This document shows, in pieces, positions 26,837 through 35,285 of a DNA stretch of 64,000 bases. Under the pieces are notes generated by a model, which saw only the letters and a program-made list of their open reading frames with translations, was not told where the DNA came from and did not search any database. The stretch lies in the NCBI GenBank assembly GCA_964577115.1, contig CAZNXJ010000014.1, positions 1 through 64,000 on the forward strand. The letters are read 5' to 3'. The position numbers and the translations under genes are program-made. How positions within the stretch are numbered: the first letter of the stretch is position 1; the number at the start of each line of letters is the position of its first letter. The stretch comes from CAZNXJ01 sp964577115. GTDB lineage: Bacteria; Planctomycetota; Planctomycetia; Pirellulales; Pirellulaceae.

Positions 26837-28480
26837 ATGACGAAGCATATTTTCGTTACCGGTGGTGTGGTTAGTTCGTTGGGAAAGGGCCTGACGAGCG
26901 CCTCGATCGGGATGCTGCTCGAACGACGCGGACTGAACGTCCGCATGCAGAAGCTCGATCCCTACATTAACGTCGATCCGGGAACGATGAGCCCCTACCA
27001 GCACGGCGAAGTGTACGTGCTGGATGACGGCAGCGAGACCGACCTCGACCTGGGGCATTACGAGCGGTTCACGAACAGCCCGCTCACGCGCGATTCGAAC
27101 TACACGACCGGGCAGATCTATCTGTCGGTGATCGAGAAAGAGCGGCGCGGCGAGTTTCTCGGGAAGACCGTACAGGTCATTCCACACATCACGAACGAAA
27201 TCAAAAACGTCATCCGCAAGGTCGCGGATGACGAGGTCGACGTCGTGATTACGGAAATCGGCGGGACGGTCGGGGATATCGAAAGCCAGCCGTTCCTCGA
27301 AGCAATCCGCCAGTTCGCACTGGAAGTCGGCAAGGAAAACTGCCTCTACATTCACCTGACGCTCGTGCCCTATTTGAAGGCGGCCGGCGAGCTGAAGACG
27401 AAGCCGACACAGCACTCGGTCGGACAGCTGCGGCAGATCGGTATCCAGCCCGACGTGCTGATTTGCCGGACCGAGCGGGCGATCAGCCGCGAGGATCGAG
27501 AAAAGATCGCGCTGTTCTGCAATGTGCCGCTCGAAGCTGTCATTGAAGAGCGCGACAAGGACTTTTCGATCTACGAGGTGCCGCTCAGCCTCGTCGACAG
27601 CCGCCTCGACCAGTTCATCATCAAGCGCCTACAGCTTAGCTCGTCCACCCAGGAGTTGGAGCTCAGCGACTGGCGCGATCTGCTCCACCGGCTGCGCAAT
27701 CCAAAGCACGAAATCAGCATCGCGGTCGTTGGCAAGTACGCCGAGCACTTCGATGCGTACAAGTCGATTTACGAGGCCATCGATCACGCCGGCATGCACC
27801 ACCATGCGCAGGTGCGCGTCGGGCGGATCCAAAGTGAAAAGATCGAGCAGGAAGGTCCCGAGCGACTTCTGACGGGCTACGACGGGATCCTCGTGCCGGG
27901 CGGTTTCGGCGAGCGGGGGATCGAGGGCAAGATCGAAGCGATCCAGTTCGCTCGCGAGCGCGGCATTCCCTTTTTTGGCATCTGCCTGGGAATGCAGTGC
28001 GCCGCCGTCGAGTTCGCTCGGCACGTCATCGGACTGGAAGGAGCGAACTCGACAGAATTCAACAAGGACACACCGCACCCGGTCATCTGCCTGCTCGACG
28101 AGCAGCGTAACATTACCGACAAAGGTGGCACGATGCGGCTGGGTGCGCACGCCGCTCAGCTCGATCCGTCCAGCCGCGCGTACGATTGTTATGGGGCGAT
28201 GCTGATCTCCGAGCGGCATCGGCATCGCTACGAGTTCAACAACAAGTACCGCGGCCAGTTCGAGGCTCACGGCATGAGCATCGTCGGCACCAGCCCCGAT
28301 GGGCAGCTCGTCGAGATCCTCGAAGTAATCGATCATCCCTGGTTCGTTGCGGTGCAGTTCCATCCGGAATTCAAGAGCAAGCCAACCGCCGCGCATCCGC
28401 TGTTCGCCGGTTTTATCGGCGCGGCAATTGAGCGGCATGCGCAGCGGGATTCAGGCGCCTCGCTGAAGGTCAGCCACTAG
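26837..28480 (+). CDS. pyrG: CTP synthase
   Basis: 547 residues from the ATG at 26837, which follows a strong GGGAGGAAGG; the frame's ATG-like start at 26798 is too early. The N-terminal amidoligase domain begins 'KHIFVTGGVVSSLGKGLTSAS' (ATP site) and contains 'QKLDPYINVDPGTMSP'. The C-terminal class I glutaminase domain has 'GILVPGGFGERG', the nucleophile Cys in 'GICLGMQCAAVEFAR', and the His in 'AVQFHPEFKS'. It converts UTP to CTP in the cytoplasm using glutamine. All key motifs are intact. It lies 75 bp after kdsB. Confidence 0.97.
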   Translation: MTKHIFVTGGVVSSLGKGLTSASIGMLLERRGLNVRMQKLDPYINVDPGTMSPYQHGEVYVLDDGSETDLDLGHYERFTNSPLTRDSNYTTGQIYLSVIEKERRGEFLGKTVQVIPHITNEIKNVIRKVADDEVDVVITEIGGTVGDIESQPFLEAIRQFALEVGKENCLYIHLTLVPYLKAAGELKTKPTQHSVGQLRQIGIQPDVLICRTERAISREDREKIALFCNVPLEAVIEERDKDFSIYEVPLSLVDSRLDQFIIKRLQLSSSTQELELSDWRDLLHRLRNPKHEISIAVVGKYAEHFDAYKSIYEAIDHAGMHHHAQVRVGRIQSEKIEQEGPERLLTGYDGILVPGGFGERGIEGKIEAIQFARERGIPFFGICLGMQCAAVEFARHVIGLEGANSTEFNKDTPHPVICLLDEQRNITDKGGTMRLGAHAAQLDPSSRAYDCYGAMLISERHRHRYEFNNKYRGQFEAHGMSIVGTSPDGQLVEILEVIDHPWFVAVQFHPEFKSKPTAAHPLFAGFIGAAIERHAQRDSGASLKVSH

Positions 28481-28542
28481 CTGGCGCGATGGCACGGGCG
28501 CCGATGGGTAAGATCGCTTCGTTGTTCTTAGGAGAACGAATC

Positions 28543-29010
28543 GTGTCCCATACAGAGTCCAATGCGTCGAATGCCGGCAGCCAGTCGGAACCTCGGATCG
28601 TGGTCGACGAGGACTGGAAGAGCCGGGTGGAAGCCGAGCGGGAAGAGTTGCGGAAGCGCGAGGCGGCGCAGTCCAGCGCCGCGGGGGCTTCGGGTGCCGG
28701 TTCCACGGCGGGTGCCAAGCCCATCGGCCGGCTTCCTCCAGCGTCCTTCATGACGCTCGTGGAAACGCTGGCCATGCAAGCGATGGCCAGTCTGGGCGAG
28801 GCCGCCAAGCCGCCCGCCGCAGATCAGAAGGCCGACGAGTCAGCGCGCGATCGGCAATTGCATCTCGAGATGGCCAAGCACCTGATCGATTCGCTCGCGG
28901 TGCTGGAAACCAAAACCAAGGGCAATCTCGACGAGCAAGAGGCCAAGCACCTCGACGGCGTCTTGCATGAACTGCGGATGGCGTACGTGAACATCCAAAC
29001 GCGCGCTTAA
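28543..29010 (+). CDS. DUF1844 domain protein
   Basis: 155 residues. The GTG at 28543 is chosen over the ATG at 28489 because AGGAG lies 8 nt upstream and the family starts with an acidic 'IVVDEDWKSRVEAEREEL' block soon after the start. The conserved domain is 'PPASFMTLVETLAMQAMASLG' followed by 'LHLEMAKHLIDSLAVLETKTKGNLDEQE'. It is a helical cytoplasmic protein. The family is widespread in planctomycetes and related phyla and has no known function. It is 60 bp after pyrG and probably cotranscribed. Confidence 0.85.
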   Translation: MSHTESNASNAGSQSEPRIVVDEDWKSRVEAEREELRKREAAQSSAAGASGAGSTAGAKPIGRLPPASFMTLVETLAMQAMASLGEAAKPPAADQKADESARDRQLHLEMAKHLIDSLAVLETKTKGNLDEQEAKHLDGVLHELRMAYVNIQTRA

Positions 29011-29113
29011 CCAATGGAACGTCGGTAGAACGTCGTCGCCGACGGCGACGCGCGGAGAGACCGGCAGTAGCTGCTCGGCGAGATCACGTCGGCTGGCGAG
29101 GTGGCAACAAAAA

Positions 29114-29222
29114 CATGCCCGGCGGATAAGGGGGCTTCCGTGCCAATCCCCATAGGGAAGAGTTGTCCCTAGGCGGTAGAGCCGTCGTTGGGGTCCCGTG
29201 ATACCTTATCCGCGCGGGCATG
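29114..29222 (-). ncRNA. Three-way-junction structured element in the mraZ 3' region
   Basis: An 18-bp arm pair (29114-29131 with 29204-29222, one bulged base) encloses an inner CCCC/GGGG stem. That stem in turn encloses two hairpins, AGGGA/TCCCT (29154-29169) and GGCGG/CCGTC (about 29172-29186). On the minus strand the outer stem is followed by GTTTTTGTTG, and the element starts 60 bp after the mraZ stop. It may be an elaborate terminator or a processed 3' RNA. It also lies downstream of the convergent DUF1844 gene. No known family is recognised. Confidence 0.5.
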
Positions 29223-29281
29223 CGTCTTCTACATGGTCGGTAACGCGCTGATGCTTGGCGCGCTGTCCGCCACCCGGCGAG

Positions 29282-29758
29282 CTATTCAACAAGTTGTTCA
29301 AACAAATTCTGAAAGTGTTCGGTGTGGTCCTGGACGTAACGTAGCCAGGCATCGGGATGCCAAATCTCGAGGCATACGGCCGCTCCAATCAGCAGCGCGT
29401 CCTGCCCCGGTTCGACGCCGAGGAACTCGCGGAAGCCTTCGGGTATCAATAGCCGTCCCCGCCCGGCGAGCTGCACATGGCAGTGGCGCGTGGAAAGCAG
29501 TCGCCCGAGCGACTGGACTTCCTCGATGCGCCCCTGCAAGCGTCCGGCACGCATCTTCTGCACCACGACGGCGATCCCGGCGTCGAGCTTGCTTTGCCAG
29601 TCGGCGGCATTCCAAACGCTGAGCGCCCCAGGACGCTCCTTGGCCAGAATGCACTCGCCCGAACTGAACCATTGCGTGACCTGCGCTGGCAGATTCAGCC
29701 GATAACGCTCGTCGATCGAACGGCGAAATTCTCCCAGCAGGAAGTCGGGTGGCGACAT
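29282..29758 (-). CDS. mraZ: MraZ-like DNA-binding regulator
   Basis: 158 residues with the two AbrB/MraZ half-domains: 'LLGEFRRSIDERYRLNLPAQVTQWF' and, later, 'LLSTRHCHVQLAGRGRLLIPEGFREFLG'. The repeated 'R.NLP...' and 'GRLLIP..' strands fit the MraZ fold. In most bacteria MraZ is the first gene of the division and cell-wall cluster and represses it. Here no rsmH, ftsL or mur gene follows, which fits the loss of ftsZ and most dcw genes in planctomycetes. Its targets are therefore unclear. A promoter candidate lies at 29890-29917. A structured element lies downstream. Confidence 0.85.
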   Translation of the reverse strand: MSPPDFLLGEFRRSIDERYRLNLPAQVTQWFSSGECILAKERPGALSVWNAADWQSKLDAGIAVVVQKMRAGRLQGRIEEVQSLGRLLSTRHCHVQLAGRGRLLIPEGFREFLGVEPGQDALLIGAAVCLEIWHPDAWLRYVQDHTEHFQNLFEQLVE

Positions 29759-29889
29759 CGCTCGGCCCCGCAGTATGACAGCATCGAGCGGTCCGTTCCG
29801 ACTCCGCTATCAAGTCCGATGTGGGGCGATTTTCCACAACATCTGGTCCTTGCGTCGCCCGAATGGGCTCATTACCCACGAGGCTCGTG

Positions 29890-29917
29890 ATTTTAACGAC
29901 TCAGGACGACAATGCAA
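29890..29917 (-). promoter_or_regulatory. Candidate mraZ promoter
   Basis: The minus strand has TTGCAT (29917-29912), a 16-bp spacer and TAAAAT (29895-29890). This would leave a 5' leader of about 125 nt. No array of TGGG repeats typical of MraZ boxes was found nearby. Nothing else was recognised in the 29759-30221 gap except the fabF ribosome site. Confidence 0.35.
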
Positions 29918-30221
29918 GCGTGATGTTTTGTACAGACTCGCTAAATTTCCTCACGGCCGCGCGGCGCGTACTTGAGCTCGCAAATTGCCATGGATTTTTT
30001 TGGGCTGGCGCGATACCAACCGCGATGGATGGGCTGGGTTCATCGCGCTGGCTTGGGGTCCACAGCGCGCTGCCGCACCGCTCGCTGTACGCCGCGAAAA
30101 ATCACACTGGCGATGGCGAGACAGCGGCCGCTGATGCGCGTCGCTCGCCGAGCCAGCCGGCCTTCAGCGCGGGCGGCCGTTAATCGCGGAGCGCCAGCGA
30201 CGTAGTTGAGAAAGGATCGTG

Positions 30222-31478
30222 ATGCGTGTTGCCGACGATGCCGTGGTGATCACGGGCGTGGGAATGGTAACCTCACTGGGGCTCGATCGCGAAACGTCCT
30301 GGCGAGAGGTTTGTCGAGGAACCACGCGCGTTCGCTGGCTGCGGGATTTGTGGGGCATACCGGACAACGAATTGTTCGGCGCCGTCGTCGATCTCGATCC
30401 TGAGTTGCCAGGCATGTTGAAGGTCCTGCCGATGGCCGAACGAGCGGCCGGCGAGGCGCTCGAGGATGCGGGAGTTCATTGGGATCGCGTCGACAGCAAA
30501 CGCTTCGGTTGCTCCATCAGTGCTCACATGGGCGACAGCTACGGCGTCGCGATCGAGCTGGGCCATGCAGCGGACGATCCGGAACGCTGCCCGTGGTGGC
30601 AGCAGTGGCTGCCCAACAGCGCTTGCGCTCATGTCGCTCGGCGCTTTGGCCTCATGGGCCCACGCTTCGCCCATTCAACTGCCTGCGCGAGCAGCCTCAT
30701 CAGTATTCTCGCGGGGGTGCGCGCCATTCGCGACGGCCAGTGCGACCTTGTACTGGCCGGCGGAGCCGATGCGATTGATCCGCTGTTCGCCGCGGGCTTT
30801 CGTCAGATGCGCGTGCTGGCCGAAGGCGAGGATCCGGCGACGGCGTGCCGTCCGTTCGACCGTCACCGTACGGGCTTTGTACTGGGCGAAGGCGCCGCAA
30901 CCTTGGTGCTCGAGCGCCGCGAACACGCCTTGGCTCGCGGAGCCAAAGTGTATGCGGAGATCGTGTCCGGACACATTCTCAACGAAGCGCACCACGTCAC
31001 GGGGCTCGACGCCGAAAGCGATGCCCTCAGCCGACTCATCGAATTGACACTGCACAAGGGCCGGCTCGAACGCGAATCGATTCAGTACATCAACGCACAC
31101 GGCACCGGCACGCATCAGAACGACCTGGCGGAAATGCGGGCCATCCGCAGCGTCTTCGGCGAACATCGCCATTCGATCAAAGTCAGCGGCACCAAGTCGA
31201 TGCTCGGCCACATGATCAACGCCGCGGGAAGCGTCGAGCTGGCCGTCACGGTGCTTGCCATGCGCGACGGCTTCGCGCCGCCGACAATCAACGTCACCGA
31301 TCCGGACCCGGAATGTGAATTCGATTGCTTGCCCCAGTCTGGCAAGCCGGTTCGCTTTGATCATGCGCTGAAGCTGTCCGTCGCCTTCGGCGGCCATCTC
31401 GTCGCCATCGCGCTGCGCCGCTGGAATGATCCGGCATCCGGTTTCGCCTATCCCGACGCCATCCGCCACGCGGCGTAG
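30222..31478 (+). CDS. fabF: Beta-ketoacyl-ACP synthase II-type enzyme (FabF-like)
   Basis: 418 residues from the ATG at 30222; a GTG directly before it could also serve, and AAAGGA precedes both. The active Cys155 lies in 'STACASSLI', and the catalytic His residues lie in 'NAHGTGTHQND' and 'TKSMLGHMINAAGS'. All KAS I/II residues are present, so the enzyme should condense acyl-ACP with malonyl-ACP in fatty-acid elongation. The gene is alone: no acpP or fabG is adjacent. The N-terminal third ('ISAHMGDSYGVAIELGHAADDPERCPWW') is less typical of housekeeping FabF. A specialised paralogue, or a KAS of a secondary pathway, is therefore possible. Confidence 0.85.
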   Translation: MRVADDAVVITGVGMVTSLGLDRETSWREVCRGTTRVRWLRDLWGIPDNELFGAVVDLDPELPGMLKVLPMAERAAGEALEDAGVHWDRVDSKRFGCSISAHMGDSYGVAIELGHAADDPERCPWWQQWLPNSACAHVARRFGLMGPRFAHSTACASSLISILAGVRAIRDGQCDLVLAGGADAIDPLFAAGFRQMRVLAEGEDPATACRPFDRHRTGFVLGEGAATLVLERREHALARGAKVYAEIVSGHILNEAHHVTGLDAESDALSRLIELTLHKGRLERESIQYINAHGTGTHQNDLAEMRAIRSVFGEHRHSIKVSGTKSMLGHMINAAGSVELAVTVLAMRDGFAPPTINVTDPDPECEFDCLPQSGKPVRFDHALKLSVAFGGHLVAIALRRWNDPASGFAYPDAIRHAA

Positions 31479-31492
31479 CCATCAAAGCCATC

Positions 31493-31547
31493 GCACGCTG
31501 CCCAATCACTCCTCGCAGGATTCCCGAGGCGACCGCTCGCAGCGTGC
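31493..31547. terminator. Inverted repeat between convergent genes
   Basis: GCACGCTGC (31493-31501) and GCAGCGTGC (31539-31547) are perfectly complementary and enclose a smaller CCTCG/CGAGG stem. It lies between the stops of fabF and the ligase gene. There is no T-run, so it may act as a weak or Rho-assisted stop in both directions. Confidence 0.35.
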
Positions 31548-31554
31548 AGGCTCT

Positions 31555-31575
31555 TCCTCCTCCTCCTCCTCCTCC
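31555..31575 (+). repeat. (TCC)7 microsatellite
   Basis: Seven perfect TCC units lie between the convergent fabF and ligase genes, 20 bp past the ligase stop. It is a candidate for length variation. Confidence 0.9.
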
Positions 31576-31594
31576 TTTCGCTTCATCCTGCTCT

Positions 31595-33238
31595 TCAATC
31601 CCACAGGTAACGCGTGCCTGGGGGATCGTTGCGCGGCGGCTCGTGGGGAGCAGCGATTAGTGCCACGAGTTGTTCGAGTGTATCAGCATCTGACGGCTTC
31701 TTGTCATGTCGCCAGCGCGCGATACGCGGGAAGCGCACGGCGACTCCCGAGCGATGACGCGTCGAGCGCTGAATGCTTTCGAAGGCCAGTTCGAAGACAA
31801 GCTGCGGTTCCACCACGCGCACCGGTCCATGACGCTCGCGCGTATGCTGGCGTATGAAACGATCCACCTCGCGGATCTCGTCGTCCGTCAAACCGGAATA
31901 AGCTTTCGCGAACGGAACGAGCTCCGGCCCATCCCACACGGCAAATGTGTAGTCGGTGAACAAGCTCGCTCGCTTGCCGCTGCCGCGCTGCGCGTACACG
32001 AGCACCGCGTCGATCGTGTACGGGTCGATCTTCCATTTCCACCAGTCGCCACGCGGACGGCCGACTCCGTATAGCGAGCTGCGGCGTTTGATCATCAATC
32101 CTTCCGTGTGATTCAATCGGCTGGTCGCGCGCATCTGCGCGGCTTCATTCCAATCCCCAACCGCGACAAGCGGTGCGAGACGCAGGGCGGAACGAGGCGA
32201 GCCGTGCGGGGCAAGGAGCTGTTCGAGCCGCTGCCGGCGCTCGGCGAGCGGTATCGCGCGCTGATCGCGGTTTTCGAATTCGAGCAGATCGAACGCAAGG
32301 AATGCCACGGGAGCTTCGGCGAGGATCCTGGGGCCGAGCGAACGGCGGCCTATGCGCTTTTGCAAAACGGCGAAGGGCAAGGCCCGGTCTTCAGTCCACG
32401 CCACGATTTCGCCGTCGAGCACGACTCCGAGCGGCAAACGCTCGACAGGCGGGTGGAGTTCCGGGAAGCGGTCGGTCACGAGCTCCTCGCCGCGCGACCA
32501 AATGTGGAAGTCCCCGCCGCGGCGCACAATCTGCGCGCGGATGCCGTCCCATTTCCATTCGAGCTGCCAATCGTGGATGTCACCGAGCGAGTCGAGTGGT
32601 ACATCGAGCGGATGAGCGAGCAGGAACGGGTACGGGAGAACCGTGGCGACGTCCTCGGCGCGCGCCGAGCGCAGTCCATCGAAGAACTCGGGGCTCGGGC
32701 GCCAGTTGCCCATCAGGCGATGTTCGAGCACATCGGCGCTAATGCCAAAGGCGCGTTCGAGTCCGCGTACGACCAGCCGCTGCGAGACGCCGACTCGGAA
32801 CGCACCGGTGATGATCTTGTTCAGGACGAGCCGCTGTAGGGGCGACATGGCGAGCCACGCTTGCCGCAGTTCAGAGCGTTGTATTAGCTCGGGTGCACCC
32901 CGGAGCGATTCGAGGCGCTGTTCGACCCATTCGGCGAGCGATCCCTCGATGTCGCGTTCTGGCTCTGGGAGAATCAAAGAAATCGTTTCGGCCAGATCGC
33001 CCACGGCGTCATAACATTCGCCGAACAACCAATCAGGTACATCGGCCAGTTCCGAAGCCCATTGGCTGAGCTTACGCGTGGGGATGATCTGCGGCCTGCG
33101 CCGGCCGCTTAGCAGATACACGGCCCAGGCGCCATCCGCTGGCGGCACGTGCGCGAAGTATTCGGCCATAGCCGCGATCTTTTCGGCCGTTTTCGTGGTG
33201 GCGTCGAGCGCTGCGTAGAGTTGAGCGAATTGCTTCAC
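31595..33238 (-). CDS. ATP-dependent DNA ligase (Lhr/exonuclease-cluster type)
   Basis: 547 residues from a GTG at 33238, 15 bp after the exonuclease stop; the frame's upstream extension is not protein-like. An N-terminal helical DNA-binding domain (about 1-200, with 'LQRLVLNKIITGAFRVGVSQ') precedes the nucleotidyltransferase core. The adenylated Lys is K229 in 'EWKWDGIRAQ'. Motifs III ('VVLDGEIVAW'), IV ('EGLMIKRR') and V ('DWWKWKIDP') follow, then an OB-fold. This build matches the bacterial ATP ligases encoded with a beta-CASP exonuclease, an Lhr helicase and a phosphoesterase. Only the exonuclease is next to it here. The likely role is nick sealing in a repair pathway; housekeeping replication would use the NAD ligase. 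Confidence 0.9.
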   Translation of the reverse strand: MKQFAQLYAALDATTKTAEKIAAMAEYFAHVPPADGAWAVYLLSGRRRPQIIPTRKLSQWASELADVPDWLFGECYDAVGDLAETISLILPEPERDIEGSLAEWVEQRLESLRGAPELIQRSELRQAWLAMSPLQRLVLNKIITGAFRVGVSQRLVVRGLERAFGISADVLEHRLMGNWRPSPEFFDGLRSARAEDVATVLPYPFLLAHPLDVPLDSLGDIHDWQLEWKWDGIRAQIVRRGGDFHIWSRGEELVTDRFPELHPPVERLPLGVVLDGEIVAWTEDRALPFAVLQKRIGRRSLGPRILAEAPVAFLAFDLLEFENRDQRAIPLAERRQRLEQLLAPHGSPRSALRLAPLVAVGDWNEAAQMRATSRLNHTEGLMIKRRSSLYGVGRPRGDWWKWKIDPYTIDAVLVYAQRGSGKRASLFTDYTFAVWDGPELVPFAKAYSGLTDDEIREVDRFIRQHTRERHGPVRVVEPQLVFELAFESIQRSTRHRSGVAVRFPRIARWRHDKKPSDADTLEQLVALIAAPHEPPRNDPPGTRYLWD

Positions 33239-33252
33239 GCCGGATGCCCCGC

Positions 33253-34332
33253 TTACATTGGTTCGCTCGCACTGGCCGAGCGTTCGTCGCTTGCATCGAG
33301 CGCTGACTCTTCTGGCGACTCGTCTTCGTTGTGCGCGTCGAGCGGCTCGCCCTCGTACCGTGTCGAGAGCGATTCGGCATCGAGTCCGTTCTGCCGAAGA
33401 TAGCGCACGAGACTCGCGGTGTACCCGTGCGTGGCGCCAATACGCTCGGCGCCACTTTCCTTTACTAATCGCAGCAGACCGTCCCAGTCGGCGTGGTCCG
33501 AGAGAACAAAGCCGCGGTCGATCGAGCGGCGGCGACGGATTCCGCGAATCCGCATCCACCCCGACACAGCCGCTACCGAGACTCGGCCAAACCGCCCCAG
33601 CCAGGGCGAATTGTGCGCGAGCGGCGGAGCCAAGACCATCGCCTCACTCCAGCGCATCGGGCGCGGAGCGTCTGCGATCGCCAGCGGCTCGGGAATAGCG
33701 GCACCGGCTGCCCGGTAGGCATGACAGCCATTCCGCACGGCGCCATGCGCGTACACCGGGCCAATGGCCGGTGGCAGCAGCGCGAGCACGCGCTGCGCCT
33801 TACCGATGGCGTACACCAATAAGACGCTCGTTTTGCCTTGTTCCTGGTTTGCGCGCCACCAGCTTTCGATATCTTGCTGGACGCTCTCTACGGCAGGCCA
33901 GCGGAAGATTGGCAGGGCAAACGTGGATTCCATGATTAGGTGGTGGCAGCGCAGCGGCTCGAACGGGCGGCAGGTCGCATCCGCCTCCCACTTGAAATCA
34001 CCCGTCACCACGGCGACGCGCCCGCGATGTTCGATCCGAACCTGAGCCGCACCGAGCATATGGCCGGCTGGGTGTAGTGTGACGCGAACGCCTCCCAGCA
34101 CCACGGACTCGGCGTATTCGAGGCTCGTGATCGCGGCGTCCTGGCCCAGTCGCATCTTCAGGAGCGGCAGCGACTCGCGCGTGGCGAGGTACTGGGCGGA
34201 ACCCGGCCGCGCATGATCGCTATGCGCGTGCGTAATTACGGCCCGCGCCACAGGCGCCCACGGATCGATGTAGAAATCGCCCGCTTCGCAGTACAGACCG
34301 CGATCAGTGGCAACGATCAGGGGATCTGGCAT
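33253..34332 (-). CDS. Ligase-associated DNA exonuclease (MBL/beta-CASP)
   Basis: 359 residues; the start is put at the second of two ATGs (34332), where 'PDPLIVATDRGLYCEAGDFYIDPW' begins, as in the family. The metallo-beta-lactamase signature is 'ITHAHSDHA' (His35, His37, Asp39, His40). 'LHPAGHMLGAAQVRI' and 'VTGDFKWEAD' give the next metal ligands, and 'VLSDHADWDGLL' and 'RIGATHGYT' give the C-terminal ones. The family degrades DNA with two metals and is encoded in the ligase/Lhr repair cluster. Its stop is 15 bp before the ligase start, so the two genes are surely cotranscribed. Confidence 0.9.
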   Translation of the reverse strand: MPDPLIVATDRGLYCEAGDFYIDPWAPVARAVITHAHSDHARPGSAQYLATRESLPLLKMRLGQDAAITSLEYAESVVLGGVRVTLHPAGHMLGAAQVRIEHRGRVAVVTGDFKWEADATCRPFEPLRCHHLIMESTFALPIFRWPAVESVQQDIESWWRANQEQGKTSVLLVYAIGKAQRVLALLPPAIGPVYAHGAVRNGCHAYRAAGAAIPEPLAIADAPRPMRWSEAMVLAPPLAHNSPWLGRFGRVSVAAVSGWMRIRGIRRRRSIDRGFVLSDHADWDGLLRLVKESGAERIGATHGYTASLVRYLRQNGLDAESLSTRYEGEPLDAHNEDESPEESALDASDERSASASEPM

Positions 34333-34457
34333 CATGCGGCCGATATGGAAAAGGGTTGGACGGGCGAGCGGGTTTAGCTCTCCGCTTCCCAGCGGCCCCA
34401 AGGGGGTGGCTGGCGGAGTGAAGAGGCCCTGTGAACGTCGCGGTAGCGTTTTTCACA

Positions 34458-34479
34458 AGGGCTCTCAGCGATAGCCCCT
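34458..34479 (-). terminator. Weak hairpin after the BtuFCD-like operon
   Basis: GGGCT (34459-34463) pairs with AGCCC (34473-34477) just past the ATPase stop in the minus direction. There is no proper T-run, so this is a tentative call. Confidence 0.25.
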
Positions 34480-34499
34480 CGATGCACGTTTAGCGCCAA

Positions 34500-35285
34500 T
34501 TATTCCGGTGTGACGAGCGGCACGACAAACGGGATCTTGTAGAGCGGATGCGCGAGCACCTGTACGCGCACGCCGTAAGTGCGGCTGAGAATCTCTTCCG
34601 TCAGAACCTCGGCCACGTTGCCGATCGCCACGATATGGCCGGCGGCAAGCAGCGCGATGCGGTCGGCGAACTGAGCCGCCTGGTTCAAGTCGTGCAGCGT
34701 GACGATGACGACGAGCTGATCGCGGTGAGCGAGCGTCCGCAGATGCGAGAGCAGCTCGACCTGGTATTTCAAATCGAGCTGCGCGGTGGGTTCGTCGAGT
34801 AACAAGGCACGTGGTTGCTGGGCGAGCGCGCGAGCTAGCATCACGCGCCGCCATTCGCCACCGGACAACTGAGTGACCGGACGCGTGCGCAGGTCGCTGA
34901 GCTGAAGGCGAGCGAGCGCGTCGTCGACCTGGCGGCGATCCTCGGCGGTGAAGGGCAAAATCCAGCCGCGATGCGGCGAACGGCCGAGCAGAACTGCCTC
35001 TTCGACGGTGAGCGGCCAGTCGCACGTTTCATTTTGCGGAGTCAGCGAGATTTGCCGCGCGGCATCCATCGCTGATTGGCGCCACACGTCATGGCCTTGT
35101 AAGAGAACGCGCCCATGCTGCGGACGCAGCAAGCGGCCGAGTGACTTGAGCAGCGTCGTTTTGCCCGCGCCATTGGGGCCGAGCAGCGCGAGGATCTGGC
35201 CCGGGCGCGCTTCCAACGAAAGCTGATGTAAGACGGTATGGTTGTCGTAGCCGCACGTTAGCTCGCGTGCTTCCAAGCCATTCAT
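34500..35285 (-). CDS. BtuD/FecE-type ABC transporter ATPase
   Basis: 261 residues from the ATG at 35285, which overlaps the permease stop (ATGA). Walker A is 'GPNGAGKTTL', the signature is 'LSGGEWRRVMLARAL', and Walker B is 'ALLLDEPTAQLD'; the switch His is in 'TLHDLNQAAQF'. These are the features of importers for vitamin B12, haem or iron-siderophores. It is the third gene of the binding protein - permease - ATPase set. The specificity is not settled by this subunit. Confidence 0.9.
   Translation of the reverse strand: MNGLEARELTCGYDNHTVLHQLSLEARPGQILALLGPNGAGKTTLLKSLGRLLRPQHGRVLLQGHDVWRQSAMDAARQISLTPQNETCDWPLTVEEAVLLGRSPHRGWILPFTAEDRRQVDDALARLQLSDLRTRPVTQLSGGEWRRVMLARALAQQPRALLLDEPTAQLDLKYQVELLSHLRTLAHRDQLVVIVTLHDLNQAAQFADRIALLAAGHIVAIGNVAEVLTEEILSRTYGVRVQVLAHPLYKIPFVVPLVTPE

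Noticed and set aside
29836..29845. TTTTCCACAA resembling a DnaA box
   Set aside because: A single near-match with no cluster, AT-rich element or dnaA/dnaN neighbour; no origin is supported.
29759..30221. MraZ-box array upstream of mraZ
   Set aside because: Only isolated TGGG-like words are present, without the regular spacing of MraZ sites.
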